NCBI RefSeq assembly: GCF_014764365.1
Contig: NZ_CP061718.1
Coordinates: 1,798,001-1,862,000 of the forward strand
Direction of reading: 5' to 3'
Origin: Roseococcus microcysteis
GTDB taxonomy: Bacteria > Pseudomonadota > Alphaproteobacteria > Acetobacterales > Acetobacteraceae
DNA length: 64,000 nucleotides
Part shown: positions 1 to 9,163 of the stretch, piece after piece
How positions within the stretch are numbered: the first letter of the stretch is position 1
Layout: the number at the start of each line of letters is the position of its first letter
Notes under the pieces: generated by a model
The model's input: the letters and a program-made list of their open reading frames with translations, nothing else
What the model was told of the DNA's origin: nothing
Database searches by the model: none
Program-made: the position numbers and the translations under genes

Positions 1-1833
1 CTGGGCGACGTGTGCGACCTCCAGACCCACGGCCCAGGGGCGGTCCTGCGGGCGCCACAGGATTTCGGCCGAGATGCCGGCGAACATCGGTTCCAGATAC
101 CCGCCCGTGACGCGCGCGAAGACATCCGGCGCCGGGTTCCACAGCCGCTCCAGATACAGCGCCGGGATGGTGGTGGACCCTGCCCTGGCATAGCGCGCGA
201 AGTCGCTGCGGACACGGGGCAGGACGGAATCGCTGGGCAGCCCACCGCCGAGATTGCCCGCGATGCGCTGCTCCACCGCGCCGGCCAGGCCCATGTTCCA
301 GCCGAGCCCGATGCGCCCGCCCGCCGCGATGCCCGCCTGCCAGCGCACCGAGGTCTGCGGGTCACCCACCTGCAGGTTCAGGCGTGGCTCGATGCCCCAG
401 CTGAAGCGCGGCGTGGCGGCGCGTGCCTCGCCCGGGCGGTGCTCCGCGGTGGCGGGCAGCAGGGTGGTGAGGGCGTAGATCTCCTCCGCGCTGCCCTGGT
501 GTCGGCCCAGCGCCTCGAAGCCCGTCCGCAGCGTGACCAGGCGGGCGGTGACGGCGCCTTCATGCTCGAACACCAGGCGCAGGCGCTCGATTTCGGGCGG
601 GAGGTGCGGCTGGGCGGCGCGGACCACGCGGGCGGTGGATTGCGCGAGGGTGCGGAAGGGGCCGCCCGCGACATGGATGCGCGCCTCCGCGCCCTCGAGG
701 TCCAAGGCGAGCGGCGTGAAGCCCGCGGCACGCAGGGCGGGAAAGAGGCGCGCCGCCACCGCCGCGTTGCGCGGGCTGCCACCCGCGAGCCCCGCGCGCG
801 CGCCGCCACCCACGCCGCCCGCCAGCGCAGCCATCAGCCGCACGGCGGGGGTGCCGGGGCGCGCAGCGACGGGCGGGGCGATGCTTTCCGCCACCGGCTC
901 CGGCCGCGCCAGCATCGGCGGCGGGGGGCGGCGCGGCAGGTCGGGCGGGTCGTCGGGGTGCAGGCGCAGCGAGGCGCGCACCAGCAGGTCCGTGCCGTGC
1001 AGGAAGGAGAGGCCGAGGTCCAGATGCCGGTTGGGCTGCCATTGCAGCCCGGCATTGATGCGCGAGGCCGCATCCCCCCGCGCGTTGCGGCGCGGGCCCG
1101 GGAAACCGCCGCGCTCATCGCGCAGGGAGTCGGCGGAGTATTCGATCTTGGCGCGCAGCCCCTCGATCTCGCCCCAGGGGGTGGTGATGGGCGGGATGGA
1201 GTATTCCAGCCCCGCGAAGACCCCCACGCGCCCGCCCCGGAAGAAGGAATTGGCCGAGACGGTGCCGCCCGCCCCCACGCCGCGCGGGCGCGTGAGGAAG
1301 CGCGCGTCGAGCTGCCCCAGCGGGTTGGGGAAGTCCGCGCCCGTGGCGAGCCGCCCCCAGCCCAGCCCCACCGTCGCGTCCAAGCCCCAGAAGCGCTTGG
1401 AGGCCACGATGTATTCGCCCTGGTAGATGCCGGTGCCGATCAGGTCCTGCAGGCCGATGGCCAGCGCCGGCATCCATTCATCCTCTTCCCAGAGGCGCAG
1501 CTTCAGGTCGAAGGCGCGGTCATTGCTGGTGCCTCGGCCCAAGGTGGCGTTCAGGCGCTCGGTCAGGCGGAAGGTGGTCTCCAGATAGGGCAGCGCCTGG
1601 AAGTTCACCGTCCAGAAGGAGCGTTGGCGACGGATGGCGATGCCCGTCTCGATGGTGCCGTCCGGGCGGAAGCGGGCGTTCGGCATTTCCAGCAGGCCCA
1701 CGCGGCCGAAATTGGAGCCGGTGGGCTGGAAGCCGTCCTGGGCGAGGGCGGGCAGCGGAAGCAGCCCCACAACCAGAGCGGCCCCGACAACCCACCGGCC
1801 GCAAGGCGGCCGGCGCGCCCAGACCGCCCTCAT
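1..1833 (-). CDS. yjbH: YjbH-family exopolysaccharide outer-membrane protein (3' end beyond window)
   Basis: The frame reads leftward off the window edge, so the C-terminus is missing. The product starts with a basic stretch, a hydrophobic segment (VVGAALVVGLLPL) and a PALAQ signal-peptidase site. The mature protein begins GFQPTGSNFGRVGLLEMPNA and runs on with phrases typical of YjbH (DUF940), such as ALAIGLQDLIGTGIYQGEY and YIVASKRFWG. YjbH proteins are predicted outer-membrane barrels that work with Wza-type exporters in exopolysaccharide release. The export gene lies just upstream on the same strand, which fits. ATG 1833 was chosen because it places the signal peptide at the N-terminus; an in-frame ATG at 1914 overlaps the upstream stop and sits inside a terminator hairpin. 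The signal-peptide coding region coincides with a dispersed repeat. Confidence 0.8.
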   Translation of the reverse strand, partial: MRAVWARRPPCGRWVVGAALVVGLLPLPALAQDGFQPTGSNFGRVGLLEMPNARFRPDGTIETGIAIRRQRSFWTVNFQALPYLETTFRLTERLNATLGRGTSNDRAFDLKLRLWEEDEWMPALAIGLQDLIGTGIYQGEYIVASKRFWGLDATVGLGWGRLATGADFPNPLGQLDARFLTRPRGVGAGGTVSANSFFRGGRVGVFAGLEYSIPPITTPWGEIEGLRAKIEYSADSLRDERGGFPGPRRNARGDAASRINAGLQWQPNRHLDLGLSFLHGTDLLVRASLRLHPDDPPDLPRRPPPPMLARPEPVAESIAPPVAARPGTPAVRLMAALAGGVGGGARAGLAGGSPRNAAVAARLFPALRAAGFTPLALDLEGAEARIHVAGGPFRTLAQSTARVVRAAQPHLPPEIERLRLVFEHEGAVTARLVTLRTGFEALGRHQGSAEEIYALTTLLPATAEHRPGEARAATPRFSWGIEPRLNLQVGDPQTSVRWQAGIAAGGRIGLGWNMGLAGAVEQRIAGNLGGGLPSDSVLPRVRSDFARYARAGSTTIPALYLERLWNPAPDVFARVTGGYLEPMFAGISAEILWRPQDRPWAVGLEVAHVAQ

Positions 1834-1902
1834 GGCCTGGCGCGCCAGCGCGCGGCGCGCCGCCAAGCGCGCGGCGCGCGCGCCCGGCGCCTGAGGGCGA
1901 AA
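1791..1902 (-). repeat. Dispersed GC-rich repeat, copy A
   Basis: Read on the minus strand, this stretch matches the plus strand at 36896-37004. A 38-nt core (1791-1828 versus 36967-37004) differs at one base, and the outer part shares GCCCTC, CGCCGGGCGC, GCTTGGC and CGCGCCGCGCG blocks. Both copies begin just after the stop codon of a gene in the same orientation. Here the repeat supplies the yjbH start and part of its signal peptide. Confidence 0.6.
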
Positions 1903-1934
1903 AAAAGCTGTCATCTCCCCCGGGAGATGACAGC
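1900..1934 (-). terminator. Intrinsic terminator overlapping the export-protein stop codon
   Basis: On the minus strand a perfect 13-bp inverted repeat (arms 1922-1934 and 1907-1919, two bases between) is followed at once by seven T (1906-1900). This is a textbook rho-independent terminator. The UGA stop of the export protein (1913-1911) lies in the 3' arm, so a terminating ribosome would mask the hairpin. Confidence 0.8.
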
Positions 1935-4714
1935 CAGCGCCGCCGCCGAAATCGCCACCTGGCTCGCGAGCTGGGTGATATCTCGGAGAAAGCCCCAGCG
2001 TTCGAAGGGCGAGGGGTCATTGGGCACGATCACCAGGCTGCCCGGCGGCACGGGCGGCCCGCCCTGCTGCCAGGCGCCCAGGCCGGCCGGCACCGCCTGG
2101 CCATTGGGCAGCACCAGGAAGGCGCGGCCCTGGTCGGCGAAGCGTTGCAGCCCGCCCGCCGCCTCGACATAGCGCGTCGCCCGCCAGCCCGAGGTGAATT
2201 GCAGCGAGCCCGGATTCTGCACCGCCCCCACCACCGTCACCTCATTGGGGCGCTTGGGCATCATGATCAGGTCGCCGGGCTCCAGCAGCACGTCGAGTTC
2301 GGGCCGCCCCGCCAGCACCACGGGGTTGGCCTCCACCACCATGCGCCCGGCGGCGCGGGCCTCACGCAATGCCGCCGCCATCTCGCGCCCGGCGGCGATG
2401 GCGCCCGAGACATCGGTCCCGCCCCCGCCCCGCCCGCTGCCGATCACGGCCTGGCCGGCCGCCATCTGGAGCAGCCCCTGCTCCATCTCGCGCGCCGTGC
2501 GCTGGAAACCCTCCTGCTGGCGGTTGCGGACACTCTCCCGCGTGAAGACGGCGCCATAGGGGTAGGCCTGGGGGGTGAGGCCGCCCGCACGGGCAATCAC
2601 CTCCGACAGCCGCTCCCCGCGCCGGATTTCATAGACACCGGGGCGCAGGAACTCGCCCATCAGCGTCACCGGCCCGCTGTCGCGGTCGCCGAAGCCGCGC
2701 GGAATGCGGATGCCGTCGCGCGGCGACAGGCGCACGGCCGCGAAGTTGCGGCTGCGCAGGTCCAGCACCTGACGGCTGAGCGGGATGGCCGAGGTCTGGT
2801 CCGCCGGCTCCCGCGCCAGTTCCACCGAGGAGAGGTCGGCCGTGTCGGTCACATTGCCCGCGACCGCCAGCAGCGCGTCCAGCCCGGTGTTGTCCATGAT
2901 GGGGTAGAGGCCAGGCAGCCCCGCCTCGCCCGAGAGCAGCACCGATTGGTCCAGCAGGAAGGCCAGCAGCCCCGGATGGTCCAGGAAGAGTTGCGGGCAG
3001 GGTATGGCGCCGATGTCCGGAAAACCCGCCACCCGCGCATGGGCGAAGCGCTGCGGTGAGGAGCGCGCGGCGACGGCCAGCTGCGTCAGCGCCGGGCATT
3101 CGAGACCCGGCTGCGGCTCCGGCACAGGCGGGCTGGCGAAGCCCGAGCCCCCGCGCGGCTGCGGCAGCGCGACCGGCAGGCCGGGGGCGGGGACGGCACC
3201 ACCCACCTCGCCACGCAAGGCCCGCTGCACCGAGGGCGCGGCCAGCCAGGCAATGTCGGCCATCGAGATGATGATGACCTCGTCGCCCTCCGCCAGCGGC
3301 AAATTGGCCCGGCCTTGCAGCACGGCGGCGAGGTCGAAGGGCTGGAAGCGCCGGCCGCGCGTGCGGGGGTCCACGCGCTGGATCACGCCCATGCGCGCAT
3401 AGGGGTCGGGCCGCACCATGCGCGAATCGGCCAGCAGCCCGCGCAAAGTGGCCCCACGCCCGCCCAGCGCGCGCGTGGTGGGCTGCACCACATGGCCCGA
3501 GAGGCGCAATTGCTGCGACTGCACGTCCGAGCCCGGCTGCACCAGCAGCGCATCGCCGCGGCGCAGGGGGCTGGTCAGGCTGATCTCGCGGAAGGCGCGG
3601 CGGCCCTCGGGGTCGGTCGTTTCCAGCAAATAGCGGTTGCCGGCGGGGCGCAGCGCGTCACCGGCGAAGCGCAGCATCTCGCCCAGGGGGGCGCTGGCGG
3701 CGCCGGCGGGCAGTTCATAGATGGCCGGGCGCGCCACCTCGCCGCCCAGCGCCACCACGCCGCCGATGGGGGGCACGAGGATGCGCTCGCCCTCGCGCAG
3801 GGAGAGATCGGGCGGCTCGCCCTCGCCCGCGATGACGGGGTAGAGGTCCACGCGCCGCCGCCCTTGGCCGCTCTCCACGCGGATGTTGCGCAGCGTGCCG
3901 GTGGGCCGCACGCCGCCCGCCGCCACCAGCGCATCCAGCACATTGCCGAGCGGCGAGAGGGTGACGACCCCCGGCCGCCCCACCTCGCCCCCCACGAAGA
4001 CCGTCACCTGGCGCATCTGGCCCAGCGTGACGAAGACCTCGCTGCCCTGGAGCTCACGTTGGGCGCGGGATTCCAGTTCGCCCCGAAGGTCCCGCAAGGT
4101 TCGGCCCGCGGCGACGATGGGCAGCAGGTCGGGCAGGATCAACATGCCCTCGCGCGTCACGCGCAGGTTCAGGGTGCTGCGGGCGCGGCCGCGGAAGGCG
4201 ATGATGACCTCGTCGTCGCGGCCGATGACGTAGTCATCCGGCGTGGCGCCGAAGCCCGGCGTGCCGGGTGGGCCGGCGGCGAAGCTGTCATAGCCGAATT
4301 GGCGCAGCGGCGTGGTCAGGCGGCCGGCGAAGAACTGCTCGACGGGCGAGAAGGGCGCCTCCGCCTGGGCGGGCGCGGCGGGGGTGGGCGCCTGGGTCCA
4401 GGCGGGCGGCAGGGTGGCGGGCGGCGCGGGGGGCGTGGCGGGGCCGGTGCCAAGCCCTGCGGCGGCGGTGCGCCCCCCATGGTCCGCCCCGCCCCGGCAT
4501 CGAGCAGGCGTTGCAAAATCTCCTGCTGCGCGGCCGGCGGCAGGCCGGGTATGGGCGCGCCGCCCGGCAAGGTCTGCGGCAGCGGCGCGGACAAGTTCGG
4601 GGGCAGGCTGGGCGGGCCCACCAGCGCGGATTGCGCGATGACAGGTGCCGAAACCCCCCATATCAGGTTAAGAAGAAGCCATGTCCCAAAAACGGTGAAC
4701 TTGAAGGGTGACAC
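1911..4714 (-). CDS. Polysaccharide export protein with multiple SLBB domains (apparent frameshift)
   Basis: Periplasmic/outer-membrane exporter of the Wza/poly-export type. After a Pro-rich linker comes a poly-export domain (YVIGRDDEVIIAFRG, TLNLRVTREGMLILPDLLP), then a series of SLBB-like units (VTVFVGGEVGRPGVVTL, VALGGEVARPAIYELP, VTLMGEFLRPGVYEIRRG, VTVVGAVQNPGSLQFTSG) and a C-terminal hydrophobic helix. The signal peptide (WLLLNLIWGVSAPVIAQ) is encoded in a different frame from the body. The two frames join near 4445-4478 if one base is added to the C6 run at 4473-4478. GTG 4714 was chosen as start; AGGAAAG lies about 10 nt upstream. The frame that starts at ATG 4661 has a nonsense-like Arg/Ala-rich N-terminus. 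No lipobox cysteine is present. It is divergent from the heparinase-like gene and upstream of yjbH. Confidence 0.85.
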
Positions 4715-4760
4715 GACAACACTTTCTTTCCTGTTAAGGGCAATTCTTGCATGGAAATTG

Positions 4761-6353
4761 ATGCCTGATGCAACCTTCGCGCGCGCCTTTCGCCGGCCCA
4801 TGTCGCAATCCCTCTGGTTCCTGAGATTGAGCGCCGCGCGGCAGCTGGGCCTCAGGCCCGTCGCGCTGGCGCTGCTGGGCCGTGGGCCATGGGCGCGACG
4901 TCGGCTGCGGCGTGCCCTGCCCGGCCTCACCCACACCGACACGCTGGGCGAGGAGGATTTGCGGCCGCTGTGGGAGGCGCATCGCTGGGCCGGGCTGCCC
5001 GCCCTGGCCCTCGCCGGCCATGGCGCGCACGCCATGCAGGAGGCCCGCGCCTGGTTGGCGTCCCACCCGCCTTTTCGCGGCCCCCTCTGGCTGTGCGGGC
5101 AGGAAGCGGCGCTGCGGGCGCTGCACCTGCTGCTGGCGGCGCAGATCGCGCGGGTCCAGGCCCCGGCCGAGGTCGTCACGGCCCTGGCGCGCCGCATCGC
5201 CGCCAACCCCGCCTATGCCATGGCGCAGGACAACAACCACCCGATCAGCGAGGCCGCGGGGCTGATGCTCTGCGGGCTGAGCCTGGGTGACGCCACCATG
5301 GCCGCGCGCGGCGCGCGGCGCTTCGAGGCCTCGGTGGCGCGCCTCGTCCACCCCGATGGCAGCTTCGCCCAGCCCAGCCCCGCCTATCACCGCATGATGC
5401 TGGACGTGGCGGCCGTCACCGAATGGCTGCGCACCCGCATGGGCGGCCCGCCGCTGACACCCGAGGCGCGCGGGCGGCTGGGCGCCGCGACCGACTGGCT
5501 GGACCGCCTCACCTGCCGGCAGACGGGCGCCCTGCCCCGCATCGGTCACCAGGATGGCAGCTGCGTGGCCGACCTCTCGGGCTGCGGCCCCGATGACGCG
5601 CGCGGCAGCGTGGAGCGCGCGGCGCGGATGTTCTGCGACGCCACGGCGGGCTTCCCCGATGACCCCGGCTGCGCCGCGCTGGGCCTGCCCCGACCCGAAT
5701 CACCGCTGTTCCGCGAGGCGCAGTGGCAAAGCCAGGGCTTCCTCGGCCGCAGCGCGGAGGGGGCGCGGGCCATCCTCCGCACCGGCCCGCTGCGCTTCCG
5801 CCCGGGCCATGCGGACCTTCTGCACCTGGACCTCTGGGACGGGCCGGCGAACCTGCTGCGCGATGGCGGCAGCTTCGCCTACAACCCTTCCGACCCGGCG
5901 CGGGCGGCCGCCTTCCAGGGCACGGCTGCCCACAACACCATCGGCTTCGACGGCGAGGACCAGATGCCGCGCGTCGGCACCTTTCTCTTCGCCCGCTGGC
6001 CCCGCACGGGGCCGCTGCCCGATGGCGGCTGGATGCGCGACCATCGCGGCCGCCGCCATGCGCGCGAGGTCACGGCCGAGGGGCGGGTCTGGACGGTGCG
6101 CGACAGCATCGCGGGCCCCCACCGTGAGGCCGTTCTCCGCTGGCGCCTTGCCCCCGGCGAATGGCGGCCGACCGAGACGGGCGTGGTCGGCCCCCTGGCG
6201 CGCATCGAGGTCACGGCCGACCAGCCGCTCCGCCACCGCCTGGTGATGGGCGAGGAAAGCCTCGCCTATGGCCAGGCCTCGCCCGCGCCGGTTCTGGAGG
6301 TGGCGCTGGGCCCCGGCCCCGCCCGGATCGAGACCCGCATCACCCTGCCCTGA
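4761..6353 (+). CDS. Heparinase II/III-family protein
   Basis: About 530 residues. The N-terminal half is an alpha-helical toroid typical of polysaccharide lyases (AQDNNHPISEAAGLMLCG, near residue 160). The C-terminal half carries the heparinase II/III-like beta-sandwich with DLLHLDLWDGPANLLRDGG and GTAAHNTIGFDGEDQ. Members cleave or modify acidic polysaccharides. In this locus the enzyme probably trims or edits the exopolysaccharide during export or turnover. No signal peptide is obvious, so the compartment is unclear. ATG 4761 is used; ATG 4800 (MSQSLWFLRL) is in frame and equally possible, since neither has a strong ribosome site. Only 46 bp separate it from the divergent export gene. Confidence 0.8.
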   Translation: MPDATFARAFRRPMSQSLWFLRLSAARQLGLRPVALALLGRGPWARRRLRRALPGLTHTDTLGEEDLRPLWEAHRWAGLPALALAGHGAHAMQEARAWLASHPPFRGPLWLCGQEAALRALHLLLAAQIARVQAPAEVVTALARRIAANPAYAMAQDNNHPISEAAGLMLCGLSLGDATMAARGARRFEASVARLVHPDGSFAQPSPAYHRMMLDVAAVTEWLRTRMGGPPLTPEARGRLGAATDWLDRLTCRQTGALPRIGHQDGSCVADLSGCGPDDARGSVERAARMFCDATAGFPDDPGCAALGLPRPESPLFREAQWQSQGFLGRSAEGARAILRTGPLRFRPGHADLLHLDLWDGPANLLRDGGSFAYNPSDPARAAAFQGTAAHNTIGFDGEDQMPRVGTFLFARWPRTGPLPDGGWMRDHRGRRHAREVTAEGRVWTVRDSIAGPHREAVLRWRLAPGEWRPTETGVVGPLARIEVTADQPLRHRLVMGEESLAYGQASPAPVLEVALGPGPARIETRITLP

Positions 6354-6433
6354 CGCTTTCGGTTGCATTTACCTTAGCGAATGGAGTTATTTCACCCCCG
6401 GTTGGTCGGGCCACCCGGCCTGGACGGGGTGTT

Positions 6434-7357
6434 GTGGGCCTGGATGATGTGCTCCGGGGACTTTGGCGTTTGCGCGGGCGGTTACTCCTCCTGGGCGCGA
6501 TCACCTATGTCCTGTTGGCGACGCTCATTTGGCTTTGGCCGCAAAGCCATGTGGCGCGGCTGGTCGTGGCCCCGGCCGAGACCACCGGCATCGCCACCTC
6601 CGCCCTGCTGACGCCGGCGCCCTTCCTCCAGCCCTCTCTTCTGGACCAGCGGCCGGGCGGCAATTTCGCCGTCTATCTTGCCGCGCTCCGCACGCCCGAG
6701 ACGGCGCAGGCCGTGGCGCGCGACACCGCCATCCTGGCGGCGCTCACCGAACGCCGCGCCGCGCCGCCGCTGGGGCCGGTGCGGGAATGGCTCGGCCTGC
6801 GCATCGAGGCCGATGTGGATGACGTGCAGGCCTATCTGGAGCGCAACCTGGCGGCCACCGCCTCGCTCACCTCCGTGACCTGGACGCTGGACCTCGTCCA
6901 CCGCGACCGCGCGCTCGCGCTGGCGATGCTGGAGCGCATCCATGCCGCGGCCGAGGCACGGGTGCGCGAGACGCTGGCCGAACTCGCCTCGCGCCGCATC
7001 CTGGCGCTGGAGGCGCGGCTGCGCACGGAGCAGGACCTGTTCCTCCGCAACACCCTGCACGAGCTTCTGGCGCAGCAGCAGCGCGCGGCGCTGGTGGTGG
7101 CGGCGGATGAGGCGGCGGCGGCGCGCCTTGTCTCACCGGCCGCCGCCGCGCTGCGGCCCTCCGTGCCCAACCGGCCGCTGCTGCTGGCGCTGCTGGCGGT
7201 GGGCGTCACGCTGGCCGGGTTGCTGGGCGCCACGGCGCTGCTGCTGCTGCGTGGGCCGGCCCCACGCCCCGCGCCCAACCTCGCCACCTGGCCACCCGGC
7301 CCCGTCCTGCGGCGCGAACCCGCGCTGACGCGCGGCCGCGCCGACCGCGCGGGATGA
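6434..7357 (+). CDS. Wzz-like polysaccharide chain-length determinant
   Basis: About 307 residues with the topology of a polysaccharide co-polymerase. One transmembrane helix lies near residues 17-35 (LLLLGAITYVLLATLIWLW), followed by a periplasmic alpha-helical region rich in Ala/Arg/Glu, and a second helix near the C-terminus (LLLALLAVGVTLAGLLGA). No cytoplasmic tyrosine-kinase domain is fused. The GTG at 6434 is chosen because GGACGGGG sits 6 nt upstream; longer frames only read back into non-coding sequence. It overlaps the next gene by 4 bp (ATGA), so the three genes from here form an operon. Confidence 0.7.
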   Translation: MGLDDVLRGLWRLRGRLLLLGAITYVLLATLIWLWPQSHVARLVVAPAETTGIATSALLTPAPFLQPSLLDQRPGGNFAVYLAALRTPETAQAVARDTAILAALTERRAAPPLGPVREWLGLRIEADVDDVQAYLERNLAATASLTSVTWTLDLVHRDRALALAMLERIHAAAEARVRETLAELASRRILALEARLRTEQDLFLRNTLHELLAQQQRAALVVAADEAAAARLVSPAAAALRPSVPNRPLLLALLAVGVTLAGLLGATALLLLRGPAPRPAPNLATWPPGPVLRREPALTRGRADRAG

Positions 7358-8571
7358 GCGCGGGCCTCGCCCTCTTCGCGGGGGTGGCGGGGGCGGTGCT
7401 GCACTTCGCCGGCGCGCTGAAGGCGGTGGAGCCCCTGGCGCGGCTGCCGGTGGACCTGACCGTGCTGGCGCTGGCCGCGACATTGGCGGGGTTGGTGCTG
7501 CTGCTGGCGACGCGCGAGGTGGTGCTCTCGCCCTGGCTCGGCCCGCCCTTGCTGGGCTGCGGGCTGCTCTGGCTGTGGTGGGTGGTGGCCTCGGCCTGGA
7601 GCCCCTGGCCCGCCGGCGCCTCCGAACGCCTGCGTGACATCCTGCTGCTGGGGCCGTTCATGCTGGCGTCCGGTCTGCTGCTCGGCGCCGATGCCCGCGC
7701 GCGGGCGGGCTTCATGGCGGCCACCATCGCCATCGGGCTGCTGGTCGGGCTGTCGGTGGCGCTGGGTCTCTGGCGCGGCAGCCTGGTTCTGGGCGGCGAA
7801 ATAGGGCGCGACCCAACGCGGCTGCGCGTCGCCTACCAGATCGTGGGGCTGGCGCTGGCCTGCGCCGGCGGGCTGGTGGCGCTGCGCTTCACCCAGTCGG
7901 CGGGCCGGGCGCGGATCGGCTGGGGGCTGGTGCTGCTGCTGCTGGGCGCGCTGGCGCTGCTGCCGGGGGGGCGGGCGGCCTTCCTGGCCTTGCTCGTCTC
8001 CGTGGCGGCGGGGCCGGCGCTGCTGTTCCTGTTGCAGGGGCGGCTTGGCGCCGCGGCGCTGTGGCTGGGGGCGGTGGGCGTGGCGGGGGGCGCGGGGCTG
8101 GCGGCGCTCTGGGTGCTGCCGGCGCTGTCCGACCAATTGGCCACGCTGGAACGCCTGCTGCGGCCCGGCCCCGCGCTGGACAGCGCCCGCGGGCAGCTCT
8201 GGACCGAGGCCTGGCGGCTGGGTGGCTGGGCCGGGCTTGGGCCGGGCGGCTTTCCGCCGGCCATCGGGGTGGGGCTGGATCGCGGCCTGCACCCGCACAA
8301 CCACGCGCTGGAGGCGCTGGTCGAGGGCGGCGCCGTCGGGCTGCTGCTCTGGGGCCTCACCTTCCTCGGCGCCACCGGCGTGGCGCTGCGGCTGGCGCTG
8401 CGTGTGGCGCCGGTGCGGGCAGCGGAAGTCTTCGCCATAGGGTTGCCGGTGGCGCTCTCGGCCATGGTCTCGACCGATCTGGGCAACCGGATGGTGTGGT
8501 TCACCCTGGGCCTCGCCCTCTCGCTGGGGGTGGAGGCGCGGGCGCGCCACGCCCTGCCCCGCCATGTATAG
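7354..8571 (+). CDS. O-antigen ligase / Wzy-like membrane protein
   Basis: A 405-residue, very hydrophobic protein with about ten predicted membrane spans. The Wzy/WaaL signature HPHNHALEALVEGG lies near residue 312 in a large periplasmic loop, preceded by WTEAWRLGGWAGLGPGGFPP. This family joins or polymerises lipid-linked glycans at the periplasmic face. Between the chain-length regulator and the initiating transferase, a polymerase role is the simpler reading; ligase activity cannot be excluded. ATG overlaps the upstream stop, and its 3' end overlaps the next start by 8 bp. Confidence 0.8.
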   Translation: MSAGLALFAGVAGAVLHFAGALKAVEPLARLPVDLTVLALAATLAGLVLLLATREVVLSPWLGPPLLGCGLLWLWWVVASAWSPWPAGASERLRDILLLGPFMLASGLLLGADARARAGFMAATIAIGLLVGLSVALGLWRGSLVLGGEIGRDPTRLRVAYQIVGLALACAGGLVALRFTQSAGRARIGWGLVLLLLGALALLPGGRAAFLALLVSVAAGPALLFLLQGRLGAAALWLGAVGVAGGAGLAALWVLPALSDQLATLERLLRPGPALDSARGQLWTEAWRLGGWAGLGPGGFPPAIGVGLDRGLHPHNHALEALVEGGAVGLLLWGLTFLGATGVALRLALRVAPVRAAEVFAIGLPVALSAMVSTDLGNRMVWFTLGLALSLGVEARARHALPRHV

Positions 8572-9163
8572 CGCGGTCGGCAAGCGGCTGCTCGATGTGA
8601 CGGGGGCGGCGCTGCTGCTGTTGTTGCTGTCGCCGGTCCTGGCGGCGGTGGCCCTGCTGGTCTGGTGGCGACTGGGCCGGCCCGTGCTGTTCCGGCAGGA
8701 GCGCGCGGGGCAAGGCGGCGTGCCTTTCACCCTGTGGAAGTTCCGCAGCATGCGCGATGGAACCGGCAGTGATGCCGAGCGCCTGACGCCGCTCGGCCGC
8801 GCCCTGCGGGCCACCGCGCTGGATGAGCTGCCGCAGCTGGTGAACGTGCTGCGCGGCGAGATGAGCCTGGTCGGCCCCCGTCCCCTGCCGCCGGCCTATA
8901 CCCCCCGCTACACCCCCCGCCAGGCGGAACGGCTTCGCGTGCGCCCGGGTCTGTGCGGCCTGGCGCAATCCATGGGCCGCAACGCCGTGCCCTGGGAGGA
9001 GCGGCTGGAATGGGATGCGCGCTATGCCGCGCGCGTCACGGCCTGGGGCGATGCCGTCATCATCCTGCGCTGCGCGGCGGTGCTGCTGCGCGGCCGCGGC
9101 GTGGCGGCGGAGGGCCACGCCACCATGCCGGAATTCAGAGGCGATTCCAGAGAGGGTCCTTGA
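8564..9163 (+). CDS. Initiating sugar transferase (bacterial sugar transferase family)
   Basis: A 199-residue protein of the small PglC/WbaP-core type that moves a sugar-1-phosphate onto undecaprenyl phosphate. It shows an N-terminal membrane hairpin (LLLLLLSPVLAAVALLVWW), then FRQERAGQGG, LWKFRSM, DELPQLVNVLRGEMSLVGPR and RPGLCGLAQ, in the family order. The substrate cannot be told from sequence. It is the last gene of the plus-strand exopolysaccharide operon. Its last 29 bp overlap the 3' end of the convergent dnaQ. Confidence 0.88.
   Translation: MYSAVGKRLLDVTGAALLLLLLSPVLAAVALLVWWRLGRPVLFRQERAGQGGVPFTLWKFRSMRDGTGSDAERLTPLGRALRATALDELPQLVNVLRGEMSLVGPRPLPPAYTPRYTPRQAERLRVRPGLCGLAQSMGRNAVPWEERLEWDARYAARVTAWGDAVIILRCAAVLLRGRGVAAEGHATMPEFRGDSREGP

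Noticed and set aside
10-2172. A 720-codon open frame on the plus strand opposite yjbH
   Set aside because: Arg/Ala/Gly-rich with no family features; the opposite strand encodes a clear YjbH protein. Such frames are a by-product of very high GC.
4316-4445. C-terminal continuation of the signal-peptide frame of the export protein
   Set aside because: Runs of Pro and Arg opposite in style to the SLBB body; better explained as read-through in the wrong frame after an indel.
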